Made by a program: the position numbers and the translations under genes. From Amphimedon queenslandica (Eukaryota; Porifera; Demospongiae; Haplosclerida; Niphatidae): 64,000 bases of DNA. Location of the stretch: NCBI RefSeq assembly GCF_000090795.2, contig NW_003546256.1, forward strand, positions 148,721-212,720. Direction: 5' to 3'. The notes under the pieces are model-generated. The model did no database searches. It was not told the DNA's origin and saw only the letters and a program-made list of their open reading frames with translations. The stretch's first letter is position 1. Each line of letters starts with the position of its first letter. This document shows positions 25,902-37,374 of this stretch, one piece after another.

Positions 25902-26506
25902 TACTTTGACCTTAGTAGCTTTAGTCCACTCAGCTATACATTATTTTAACTGCATTATATTGTGTATATATTATACTGATAGAAGACAGTAGCACTACCT
26001 TCACCTTATTATGTATATCAGCAGTGACAGATCCTGTTCTACCCATCAAATCCACTACCATCCACTTGTGCAATAGACTATAATTATATAGAGACACTAT
26101 TGGTCTTAAGTTTGTATTATTTTTTGTATTAAATTATATCTCTTTCCTCCCTCTCTTTCTTTCTCTCTTCATTGTTGAAGTTTTATAAATATAGATTTAC
26201 TTAATAATTATTATCAATTTTTTTGATCTACTAAAATATTTCGAAATGTTTTACAGCAAAATTTAACTTGTCTATAAATAGTGGAGTGGGACAAAAATAA
26301 TTTATTTTTCAACAAAAATTAAATGAATTATAAAAATATAATTTAAACACTTTAGTTTATAGCACATATCTTCTCACAGCAGAGAGACTCCACTGTAAAG
26401 GGTCTCCTTTCCTTGTTAAAGTGTACAGTGAGAAATGTCCATCCCTATTATAATGGAGGCGTATAAAAATTTAATTATTAGCATTATAATGTACCCACTC
26501 AGACTC
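25902..26506. other. Convergent 3' region, PP2A B'' / metallophosphoesterase
   Basis: This AT-rich region holds both 3' untranslated regions. Nothing coding or structured was seen. Confidence 0.6.
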
Positions 26507-28036
26507 TTACAATAATGGTCCAGGATTTAGAACGGATATCATCCCGACGTGAGCCTCACCATAACCGTGATGAATGTGACCATGCACATTAAGTAGTACA
26601 CGCCTTTGCTATAGAATGAGACAAAAAGAAGATTTTATAAATAATAATTTAATAATAATAATAAAACAATACCAGCTCTGGTTTCACTAGCCAATTGTAC
26701 AGTGACATTGAGCCGGCTTCAATAACAGCATTCGGGTCATCGCAAAATCTTGAAGTAGCTATTATTATTAATTTCATAAATGGGATGATAGTCAATTAGC
26801 AAATATGCATCTTCGTAATTACATGAATTGCTTGGTCCACAGTGTGTCATTAGTATAAGTTGATCTTCCGGAGATCGTAGTGGAGTATCTTTGCCAAGGA
26901 AGGGCTCAAGCAACTGAGTCAGATCCTTATTTATATCATCTTCATTGTTATATGGAAAACCTAAACAAATCAAGCATAGCTTTGATTCGACCAGAATATG
27001 GTCAAATCTATCTTTGTGACCAGAATGTGGTCAATTACTTAAAAAGTAACTCAAAAATATAAAAATAGAGAATTCTCTTCTTTTCATTTTTGGCTAAGTT
27101 TGGCCCAAGACCATGTAATAGAGTACAGGGACATTTGACCTGATTTTAGACCAACATTAAAAATTTTCAAAAACCAATATGGACTATAGTTTTAAAATTA
27201 TTTTTCCCAGGAAATTGATTTTTTTTCCGGGAAATTTGCCGGGAAAGTCGTTTTTCCCGGGAAATTGATTTTTTCCCAGGAAATTTGCTGGGAAAGTCAT
27301 TTTTTCCAGGAAATTTAATAGATTTCAATTTTGATCAATAAATTTGATAATTGTTACATAGAACAATAGTCTGACTTACCATCCCAACATTGCTTGCCAT
27401 CTTGATAGCCAGGCACACTTCCACCCAAACCTGACAAAAAGAGCCCTGGTGCAACTGGTATAGTGTGTAGATGGACATTACATGATGGAATAGGATCAAT
27501 AGTGATCTCAGGAGAAGCTTCATTAAATGATTGAGGAGGATCATGCTAGAATATAAAAGAGATGAGACTAAAAGTTGTTACACAAAAGAATTGAACAAGG
27601 TGCCTATGTAGAGCCATTGAGCTTACATTTCCAGGCACATAGTAGACTCTATCACATATAGCTCTGGCATTAGATACGACTTGTTGTAGATCCTGATAGT
27701 ACGAGCCTTTAAAAAGAAGCGCCTCTTTTGTAGTGTCGTTACCATACTCCATAGGCATGTCAGCTATATCACCAGATAATAAGATAATGTCAATTCTATG
27801 TGGAAAGAGATGGGAGAAGAGAAATATTATAGTATCAAGGATATACACATTACAAAATGATGAAGAGCTATTAATACTTTTCTTTGTGTTTTATGACCCA
27901 TTGTGAAACTGCAGCTACCATTTCAGTACTGTTGTGAACATCAGTTATATGCACTTGAAAAAAAGACGTAAAAACAGTAGTCATACATATTAACCTTACA
28001 AATGTTTAGCTCATTTGTAGCACCTAGACTTTCCAT
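26507..28036 (-). CDS. Small calcineurin-like metallophosphoesterase
   Basis: This predicted two-metal phosphoesterase has an unknown substrate. Seven exons in coding order: 28036-28024, 27953-27878, 27795-27627, 27545-27380, 26960-26823, 26758-26673 and 26608-26507, for 249 residues. All metal motifs are present in order. They are DVH at residues 9-11 (HITDVHN), LLSGDIAD at about 36-43, VPGNHDPP at about 83-90 across the third splice junction, THCGP at about 182-186, and NVHGHIHHGYGEAH near the C terminus. The last is the canonical GHxH. There is no signal peptide, so it is probably cytosolic. The first exon has only 13 coding bases, and I chose its donor (CTAG then GTGCTA) because only that splice keeps the frame. 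It is head-to-head with desulfhydrase copy B. Confidence 0.85.
27201..27318. repeat. 50-base tandem repeat, about 2.3 copies
   Basis: Units start at 27201, 27251 and about 27300. Each has the form TTTTTCCCGGGAAATTGATT followed by a second TCCxGGAAATTTGCxGGGAAAGTC half. The repeated CCCGGGAAA motifs are self-complementary. It lies in the metallophosphoesterase intron 27381-26961. A degenerate fragment of the interspersed repeat (TGGCTAAGTTTGGCC) sits at about 27090-27180. Confidence 0.7.
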
Positions 28037-28145
28037 CTTTAACAAGCCACACCTTGTAACAATATCCTCCCACGCATTTGGACCACACCCATTAATTAAT
28101 GTTTGAGTCACACCCATTAATTAATGTTTGAGCCACACCTCTTAA
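28037..28145. promoter_or_regulatory. 109-base bidirectional promoter with 25-base direct repeats
   Basis: This is the shortest divergent spacer in the window, between the metallophosphoesterase and desulfhydrase B starts. It contains two 25-base direct repeats, 28084-28108 and 28109-28133, that differ only in the last base. Both read CACACCCATTAATTAATG and then TTTGAG. A related sequence, GTCACACCCATTAATTAA, recurs at about 55485-55502. Confidence 0.6.
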
Positions 28146-29891
28146 ATGAGGCTCTGCAGAACTGTACTAAGAATGGCCAGCACAGCGAATTCTAGCAGTA
28201 TCAGCTCTTATAGGCGCTATTCTCTTCAACCATACACTCCGCCAGAATGGACAAAGAAATTACAGTCTCCACCACCCACGCACAGATTACACATAGCACA
28301 ATTACCTACCCCAATACATTCTTGGTCAGTCCCAGGGCTACCCGATGGATTCCAACTGTACATTAAGAGAGATGATCTTACTGGAGCAGCACTCACTGGT
28401 AATAAGGTAAAACTCGAAATCATAATACATCTAATAGTTTTTAAAATTATAATATGGGCGTGGCTAACTAGATTTGTAATTATTGTATATGTATATATAT
28501 ATATGCATTGTTATTAAAAATTAATGTTGTATTAATAATGCTGTTATTTTAGATACGTAAACTTGAGTTTCTAATGGCAGATGCAGTTGACAAGCAATGT
28601 GACAGTGTCATTACAATTGGTGGCATACAGTCGAATCATGCACGAGCAACAGCTGTACTTGGCAGACAACTAGGAATGCAGCCGCACCTCTTACTGCGTG
28701 TCGATGATCCTGTAATACCTCCCTTCCCTCTCTCTATTTCTATCTCTCCTCATTTCTAAAATTCTGTGATAACTGGCTTATATTTTGCAATGTTCATAGG
28801 ACCCTGCGAAGGTTGGTTGCTCTGGTAATCTCTTACTTGATCGTCTGATGGGATCTGACATAATACTCTGCCCTCAACGCAAGAAGGAAGACAAGATAAC
28901 ACAAGATGGAACACTAGTCAAGGGAATGGACACAATAATGGACGAATATGCTCAATTCCTTAGGTCTATAAAATCGTGCGCATATTAATTTATTATCATT
29001 AAAGGTCAAAAGGTCATAATCCGTATCCTATTACAATCGGTGGATCAAACCTTTTAGGGATATGGGGATACTTAGAATGTTACCAGGAGCTCGTTCAACA
29101 AGTAAAATAATAGTAGTCATGGTAGTTGTTATGATTATAATTGCTTCTATATTGAGGGTGTATTGGAACGATTTGATGACATTGTGATGGCTATAGGGAG
29201 CGGTGGGACAGCTGCTGGCATTGCAATTGCTAACTATTTCAACGGATCAAAAATCAAGTATTGCCACATTAAAATTTTAGCAGATTAATTTGTACTTTTT
29301 TTTATGTCACAATCTGCCCATATCCTTTTCAGCAAAATTTTAGCAATTTAAGTCGTAATTTCTTAATATTTTTATAGAGTCCATGCTGTTTGTGTGTGTG
29401 ATAATGCCGAATACTTTTACAAGTTCATTGATGATCACATTCAGATGTTTGGTCTTAATGGCGTGTCAGCCAGGGAGATCATCAACTTGATTGATGGCTA
29501 TAAGGGCAGGGGATATGCTCTGTCAACTGAAGAAGAACTGAGTACGTTATTTTAAACACTGGTGTACAGCTTTCATTATTATTATTGTTTTGATTGTAGA
29601 GAGATTGGTTGAAATATCAACTTCTACTGGTATCGTATTGGACAGAGTTTATACCCTTAAGGCTTCCATTGGAATGATAGAGGAGACAAAGAAAAACCCT
29701 CAGCAATTCCAAGGAAGGAAGATATTATTTCTACACACTGGTACCTAGCTGATACATTATAGTGCCTCTTGTAATTTCTTCCTTTTTGTATAATAGGTGG
29801 TATTCATAGTGTTTTTGATGGGACAGTGGGATCTATAATGGACAGTGTCAGCGAAAGCAATAAGATGTATAAATATGAAATCCCATCCTGA
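28146..29891 (+). CDS. D-cysteine desulfhydrase/ACC-deaminase family protein, copy B
   Basis: A PLP-dependent paralogue of copies A and C. Eight exons: 28146-28406, 28553-28711, 28800-28963, 29005-29101, 29157-29257, 29378-29541, 29600-29740 and 29797-29891, for 393 residues. The lysine of GNK (K87) precedes [21 protein letters not shown] (about 108-122) is the canonical family motif, closer to plant and bacterial D-cysteine desulfhydrases than the GGGLQ or GGSLQ of A and [13 protein letters not shown] and [16 protein letters not shown] follow. It lacks the intron that splits the equivalent of exon 1 in A and C. Its N terminus is about 20 residues longer and rich in Arg and Ser ([12 protein letters not shown]...SYRRYS), which would suit mitochondrial import; this is inference. 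An internal start at M10 is possible. Confidence 0.87.
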
Positions 29892-29992
29892 TCTGCTATT
29901 TTTTCCATAATTATTATGTCTCTGGTTTATTTAAATAAGAAAATAAATAGATTTTATAGGTACATGTAGGTGTGCCATAGGAAATTAATAAA

Positions 29993-31681
29993 ATGTCTTC
30001 TTGTACAAAAGCTTGTCAACACGAACAGTCGCCTTACACTCCTCCAGACTGGGCCAAAGGACTAGCTGTGATACCCAAGACTAGAATAAAGGTAATATTT
30101 TTAATCATTTTACTCTCACAACTTGCTGGATGTGTATTAAAATAGTTAGCACAGTTACCTACCCCAATACATTCTTGGTCAGTCCCAGGGCTACCTGATG
30201 GATTCCAACTGTACATTAAGAGAGATGATCTTACTGGATCTACTCTCAGTGGTAATAAGGTAAATATAATATCATTCATTTCATAACTAGTATTGTGGTG
30301 GGCTTTTAGGTTCGTAAGTTGGAGTTCATATTTTCAGAAGTATTAGATCAAGGTTGTGATACAGTTATAACTGGAGGTAGTCTCCAGTCTAACCATGCTA
30401 GAGCAACTGCTGTAGTAGCTAAAGAATTAGGCATGGATTCACATTGTGTCCTTTTTAACAAGGTATTGTATTAGCCAAAAGAATCACTGCTGCTATTCCA
30501 ATGAATAAAATTATTTTTAGGATACAGATGTCAATATTGAACCAAAAGGGAACTTGCTCTTGAGCCGTTTAACAGATTCGTTAATTGGTTTAATTCCTCA
30601 AGGAAATTTGAATGATGCTTTTAATGTGTATTCAAGAATATTCACAGACCTTTCAAATAAACTTCAGTAAATAAAAAAAGGTGTTGTATTTCCTTTAAAG
30701 GATGCTGATTTTCCTTACCATAGAGCTAAAGGAAAGAAACCTTACGTGATTGAGTTGGGTGCTGCCAGCCCTGTTGGCTGCTGGGGATATATTGAGGCAT
30801 TTAAAGAAATGATTGATCAGGTCAGTGCTTGAAAAAGAGAGTATAATTAAAAGTTGCTGCAATTGTCATAAAATGACATTAGATGTGTCTGTTGTGGTGG
30901 CTTGAAATAATGTCAGTGCTACCGTGCTATTTCATTTTAGGGTTTATTTGATAATTTTGATGATATTGTTGTGTGCTTGGGAGCTGGTGGCACTGCTTGC
31001 GGTATTGGTGTAGCTAACTACCTCACTGGATCAAAGTTAAAGTGAGCAACTGATATGAGTTAACACTGATATTGAGTATCTACATATTGTGAATGAGAAC
31101 ATTAATATTATAGCTCTTTGTTTATATCTTTTGTATTGTTGATTCTTGTTGACTTTTGATACTGAAAGGATACATGGTATTTCTATTGGAATGGCTGCAG
31201 TTCAGTTATCACTACATATGGATGAGGAACTGTCAGCACTAGGATTGAAGCATCCCGATGGACGAACTATTAAAACTGCAGAGCTAATGGATTTGGCTGA
31301 TGAGCCTGGACTGGGCTATAGCCTAACAACTGAGAGTGAATTAAGTATGTAATGTATATGATAAATAAGTAACCATAATTATTGTAACTTTGCTTAGAAT
31401 TATTGACTGAAGTATCATCTTCAACTGGGATTGTATTGGATACTACATTTACGCTCAAAACGTATCAACACATGATGCGAATGATGAAAGAAACTCCGGA
31501 TAAATTTAAAGGGAATAGGATCCTCTTCATACATACAGGTACTGTATTGTAATGCTGCAACTTGACATTTTCTGCATTACTTTCAGGAGGTCTGTATGGT
31601 TTAAAAGGATTGGATGAGACTTTGCTAACTAGTAAAGAAACAAATAAAGTTCATTGCATTGATGATTTTGTTACTGTCTGA
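29993..31681 (+). CDS. D-cysteine desulfhydrase/ACC-deaminase family protein, copy C
   Basis: The third paralogue starts 101 bases after copy B stops, on the same strand. Nine exons: 29993-30091, 30146-30259, 30310-30462, 30521-30666, 30724-30820, 30941-31041, 31169-31344, 31398-31538 and 31587-31681, for 373 residues. The intron number and phases are the same as in copy A. The predicted PLP lysine is K71 in GNK followed by [21 protein letters not shown] and GAGGTACGIGVANYLTGSK follow. Exon 2 differs from copy A at one base of 114, and the 50-base intron after it at two. Other exons are clearly diverged. The substrate is unknown. Confidence 0.86.
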
Positions 31682-31960
31682 CTAATCATAATTCATAAAT
31701 CATTATTATAAAATTTTGATAAAATTTGGAAGGGGGTGGCCAGCTACTGCTAGTTTCATACACGTGGGTCAACGCATGCGCATTGTAATTGTACATTGCG
31801 GATATGACGTCACTAGACTGGCAGTATAAAAACAGGTGACGAGGTCTCGCTCAGCCATTTGCTCCAGTTGTAGGAGTTAAAATAGCAGAGAAGTTGCCGG
31901 GAGGGTCTTATCATGTTGTCAAAATATCATTGATAAAATAACAGTGATTTTTAGATCAGA
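31682..31960 (+). promoter_or_regulatory. INTS6 promoter region
   Basis: CACGTG at 31761-31766 is followed by an NRF1-like CGCATGCGCA at 31773-31782. A perfect CRE (TGACGTCA) lies at 31805-31812 and a TATA-like TATAAAA at 31825-31831. All sit within about 200 bases of the INTS6 ATG. Motifs are seen; use is inferred. Confidence 0.6.
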
Positions 31961-34900
31961 ATGGGAATTATTCTATTCCTAGTGGATACTAGTGCTTCCA
32001 TGAACCAAAAGACCTACTTGGGCACCTCATACTTGGACGTAGCAAAGGGAGCCATAGACACGTTCATGAAGGTTGGTTGCGTTTGCAGACCCAGGAGCTC
32101 AGAGCAGCTCGGTTTTGTTGCGTGAGCTTCCATAGGGTCTCACCATTTCCGGATGCTAGTATTGTTCTAAATGCATGTTTCTTTCTTGCAGTATCGGGCT
32201 AGAGATCCTGCAAGCGCTGGAGATCACTACATGCTCGTGTCCTTCGATGACCCGCCTACTGCCGTCAAGGTAGGGGTGAGCGGCCGTGAACGGAAATATT
32301 TAGAAAATGTCCTAGATTGTTAATGAAGGATTAAGGAAATGCATTAAATTTGTCCTTTTACAGGTTGGATGGGAGAAGGGTACATTTGTTACAGAGCTTA
32401 AGAACCTACAGGCATTGGGTCTATCAGTATTTAGCCAAAGCCTCAAAGAATCACTTGATCTATTAAACATTAATAGACTCCACACTGGTATCGACCATTA
32501 TGGACAGGTACAAACTGTACATGTATAAATATGTATTATTTATCGTCACATGCTTATCATGTGGTATGAATACATGCTTGCTAACGTGTTACATGTTTAT
32601 TTTAATCACACACTTGACAAGGAACCTTAATTGATTAAAACCATCATTCCTTTAGTTGGCGATAACAAAGTTAGCTGGTTCTTGGTATAGGGTTGGTTGG
32701 TTATAATAATCTTATGTCCTGCCTTGCATGATTTTGTCTTTAATAGTAAATATGGGTTTATTATACCTAACCACAGTCCCCATAATATAATAATTAATTT
32801 CAATTAAGTACTAAATCTCATTTAGTGGTGGGATAGGTTTTTATAACCAAGGTTTTGAGACTAATGCGTGCATGTCTTAATTAACCATGTTGTTTATTTT
32901 CAACAGGGAAGAAACCCATTCTTCCTTGAACCAGCTGTCATCATAGCCCTCACTGATGGAGGACAGTTCAATAAACCCTCAGGAGAGATAGACCAAGAGG
33001 TAACGACAAAAAATATCATTATTCTAATTAAAGCCCATCCTCACAGCTCATCTTACCAAGAAATGGAACATCAGAAGGCAGCGAGTTGACAAAGGAGCCG
33101 TTCCGTTGGGATCAGCGTATATTCGTCGTATTGCTACAAATGTCTGGTTTGAACGGTGTCGCTGGGGGCAACGAGGGGGAGGAGGAGGAAGGAGAGGGCG
33201 TGGCTTTGCCTGCTAGTCGGTACCTTTCGACTCTTTGTGAGAACACTGGAGGTAAGTACTTGTAACCATAGTATTATGAGTATTAATACAAATACACACA
33301 TACAATGTATGTATATAATGTATTCTGTAGGGTCATTGTTAAAATTCATTATTAATTGACACTTTATTATTAGCTGATACAGGTGAAACAGCTCCTCCTC
33401 TTCTCTCTCTATTTTTGTTTTTTCTCTTCCTCCCTGTATACATCTACATTTGTACATACCTACATAATTGTGTCCTTTTTTAAATAAGGAAAACATTTCA
33501 TGCCATATTAATGCATTGAGTCATGATATACTTAATATTTATTATGTTCCTGTTACATGTTACCTGGTGCATTTACTCTGTACATTATGTTTGACTGTTT
33601 GGCAGTGTTTGCTATTTTTCGTTATTTTGATTTTTCATTTTCATTGTTTTGAATAAGAAATTAGCGAATTTATTCGATAGTATAGTTTATTATTGTTATT
33701 ATTATCATTAATTATCATTATTATTATTATTATTATCATTTAGGCAGGTGCTATATTGGCTCTAACGCTAAGACTCTTTCCCAGTCCATGGAGTCGATAT
33801 CACAGAAGCTTCATCATGGAGTAGTGCTAAACTTTAGGAAGATAGGGAGCGAGCAAGATGGAGTAGGAGAAGAGATGACACCAACTACCAGAGACAACAG
33901 AGGAAAATCACACGAGGGAAGCCTTCCTCCAGACAGCAACAAACTTAAAAACGGTGAGAGCAAGAAAGAGGAAGAGGAGAGAGAAGTGTCTCCTCCATCA
34001 AGAGCTAACGCATGGCACAATACAAGAAAGATGATATATGTACGTCCAAACCCAAAGACTAATATACCTAGCGGGCACTGGCCGATACCGGAATCATTCT
34101 GGCCTGATCCTTCATCGTCTCTACTAGTAAGTATATATTGTATTGGTGCGTTAATTACTGATAGTATATGTAATCACTTACATGTATTATGTATAGTTGT
34201 ACAGTGTATGTTTTATTATGGCACTTTTTGCTTGTGTGTTGTTGCAATTATTATGTACATTGTATGGTGTACTTTATTGTAGATTTATAGTATAATATTA
34301 ATCAGGTTCTTGTTTATGTAATGATAGCAATAAAATAATAATGAAATTAGACATCGTGTACACATACATAATTAATGGCTTCTATAATTTTTAAGGTTAT
34401 GAATTTAGAAAGCTATAATAATGGATTCAGTTTTTAAATGTAATTATTAATTTATTCAAAATTTGTAAATTATCGTTTTTTAGTTATTATGATTTTATTT
34501 TGTTTTTTTTAGGTCCCGCGCAATGTCCATCCCATAGTGTGGTTCAGCGCTACTAGCACTAAACCTAAACTCTTGGAGAGTTTTGCATTTGATAAGTATG
34601 AGCTAGAGCCGTCACCTCTGACACAGCATATACTGGAGAAAAGAGATCCTAACTTGTGCTGGCAGGTACAAAGCATTAAAACAATTATTATTTATTAATA
34701 ATATTAATATTATATATTTTTATTACTATCGTGTTATTATGATTAAAACAAACAGACAACAGGAACATCAACAATAAAGTATTAGAATTGGTAAAATTAA
34801 GTTAGTAGGAAAATAATCGGTTAATTAAGTCATTGTTATTTTAGTAAGAGAATAGAGATGGGTTGACGCCTAACCCATCCTCGATAGTCATCCCTCTCCA

Positions 34901-35784
34901 CTTAGATCTATTGTGTTATTATGTAATTGAATGTATTTCTCTTTTAAATTATTTTCTCAATCTTTCTTCCCTCTCTCCTCTCTCTTCTAAAGGTGTTTAT
35001 CAGTGATTGTGGTAAGGAGAAAGGAATCTCGTCACCGTTTGGCTACCTCAAGACCAGCAGTACTGGAAACTTTGTCAACCTTTTTGTGATGCCATTTAAT
35101 TATCCTAAACTCCTCCCACTCATTGGTGAGCTACATGTATTATTATTATTATTATTATTTTATTTTTATTTTTATTGTATTTTCTGTAATTATTTTTGCT
35201 GTTTGTCTTTTCATTTCACAATATTTGCTTTTCCATTCCCACTCTGTTGACATTGCTCATTCTTATCTACTCCAGCAGTATACTTTATATTGTCCAGTAT
35301 ATAAACAACAGTTACTTAACACAGGCCTATCTACCCCCCCTCTTCAATACACAAGAAATTGTAGAGGAGGAGTAGGCCCCTCTCAATTTGCTTATAATTA
35401 GAATATCATTATTATCATTATTGATTGCTTAATATTTATAGAGGAATTGCAGCGTCTGCAGCTAAGGCCAACGTCAAAATGGCGTTCGGAATTTGCGGAA
35501 TATATCAGCACTGTCCCAAACTATTATGCTCAGGTAAATGATAAAGTCCTCGTGATATTATAAAGGAGAATAATTTGCGTAATTAATTTATAAAACATTA
35601 ATTTTATTGATTTATTATTTCTTATGTAACTATAGCCTCTTCGTAAAGCACTGCAGCTAATGGGAGCTCATCCTAGTCTAGTACCTGATTCATTTGATGG
35701 ACAAATGAGCTACTCTATAACTAACTATCTTAAGAAGCTAAAGAAACAAGTAAGAGAGAGAGAGGGGGGATGGAAGGAGGGAGG

Positions 35785-35827
<43 letters not shown>

Positions 35828-37339
35828 AGGGAGAGCCTTGGTAGGACATTATGAATGATTTTTATTATCAATTTTTTCTCTTCTTTTAAAGGCCAAGACT
35901 TCAATACTAGCAAAACTAAATGCTCAAGCTAATCGTAGCAGCAACAACACAGCCACAGATAGCAAAAGGAGGTAATTAACTTTCATGTCCCTATATTATA
36001 AATATCTTGCTGAATGAAGCTGATACATTTGTATATTCTTATGTTGTTTAGAAATTTGTTGATTCTGATAAAAATTTGATTTTTACAGGATATTTGCATG
36101 GTCAAAAACCATAGGCTATAATACAGAGTATTTTAGAATTTCATCAAAAATGACTAGGAGAGAATTATCCATTTGTATAATTTTTCTGATACATATACAT
36201 GTTTTTATGTTGTGTAGAAAGTTTAAACTGATTTCGATCAAAATTGGATTTTTTACAAATTTTAAAATTTTCTCCAAAATTTGGCCAAGTTAAGTTCGTG
36301 TGCTAGACAGGGTACTATTTTGTCAAGAATTGAGAATATTCTATTTTAAAGTGTACCGGTTCATCTTGAATCTTGTTGTTATTGTTTTCGTGAATTTTTA
36401 ATTATTTTGATTAAAACGCATTGACATTTTCCAATATTTAATATTGGGTGACACTGATGACATTTTGTTACAATTTCTTACGGCTATGGAGTTATTTGTT
36501 ATCATAATATTTCATTTCCTTCTCGAATATTAGTAAATTAATTCCTAGTAGCCATTAACACTATTGCAATACATACATGTTATATAATATAAATGATCTA
36601 AATCCATTAAGGTTACTATAATGCTCTTTGTTACACGTAGTACTAATGTGCTCATTAATGTAATAATAGTGCAGTGAGTGCTCGTTGATAAATGTGTGTA
36701 AAATAGCTTCATTTGTAATAGCGTTTTTAGTATAAATTTTATTCAAATATCTCTCTCTATTTATGTATGGCTGTAAATTTGTGTGGGCAGAATATGTATG
36801 TAGTTTGCATTCACTATGTCTGCATTCATTATGCTTGCATTCACTATGTCTGTTGTGTACATGTACATGGTACAACACACGTACTGTAATTCATTATCAG
36901 TCATCATAGCTTGTCATGAGTCGCATGTCTATTGGAGTTTCATGGTAATTTGATTTCAAAGTAACCCGATCAGAGGAATGAATGATCTAATGTACAACTA
37001 TACATTATGCTCTAGTCAATTTGCCTGGACTTGCTTCCTCCTAACCTGTGCGTTTATAAGTGATGACATAATCTCATGATAATGTCGACAATCCAGTTAT
37101 GTGAAGAGTGAGATTGAATTAGTCTCTAAAAATGTCTATAGCTATGTATTTCAGATGCTAAGCGGAGCACAGAAAACATTAATTTTTCTCTCTGTCTCTC
37201 TTGTCATTTGGTCACATACATGTATTTATTATTATTATCATTATCATTAGAGACAGATATAGACTCACAGTGAATCAGTCTTATCATTATTGTCATTATG
37301 ATTCTCATTGTCATTTTATCATTATTATTATTATTATTA

Positions 37340-37374
<35 letters not shown>

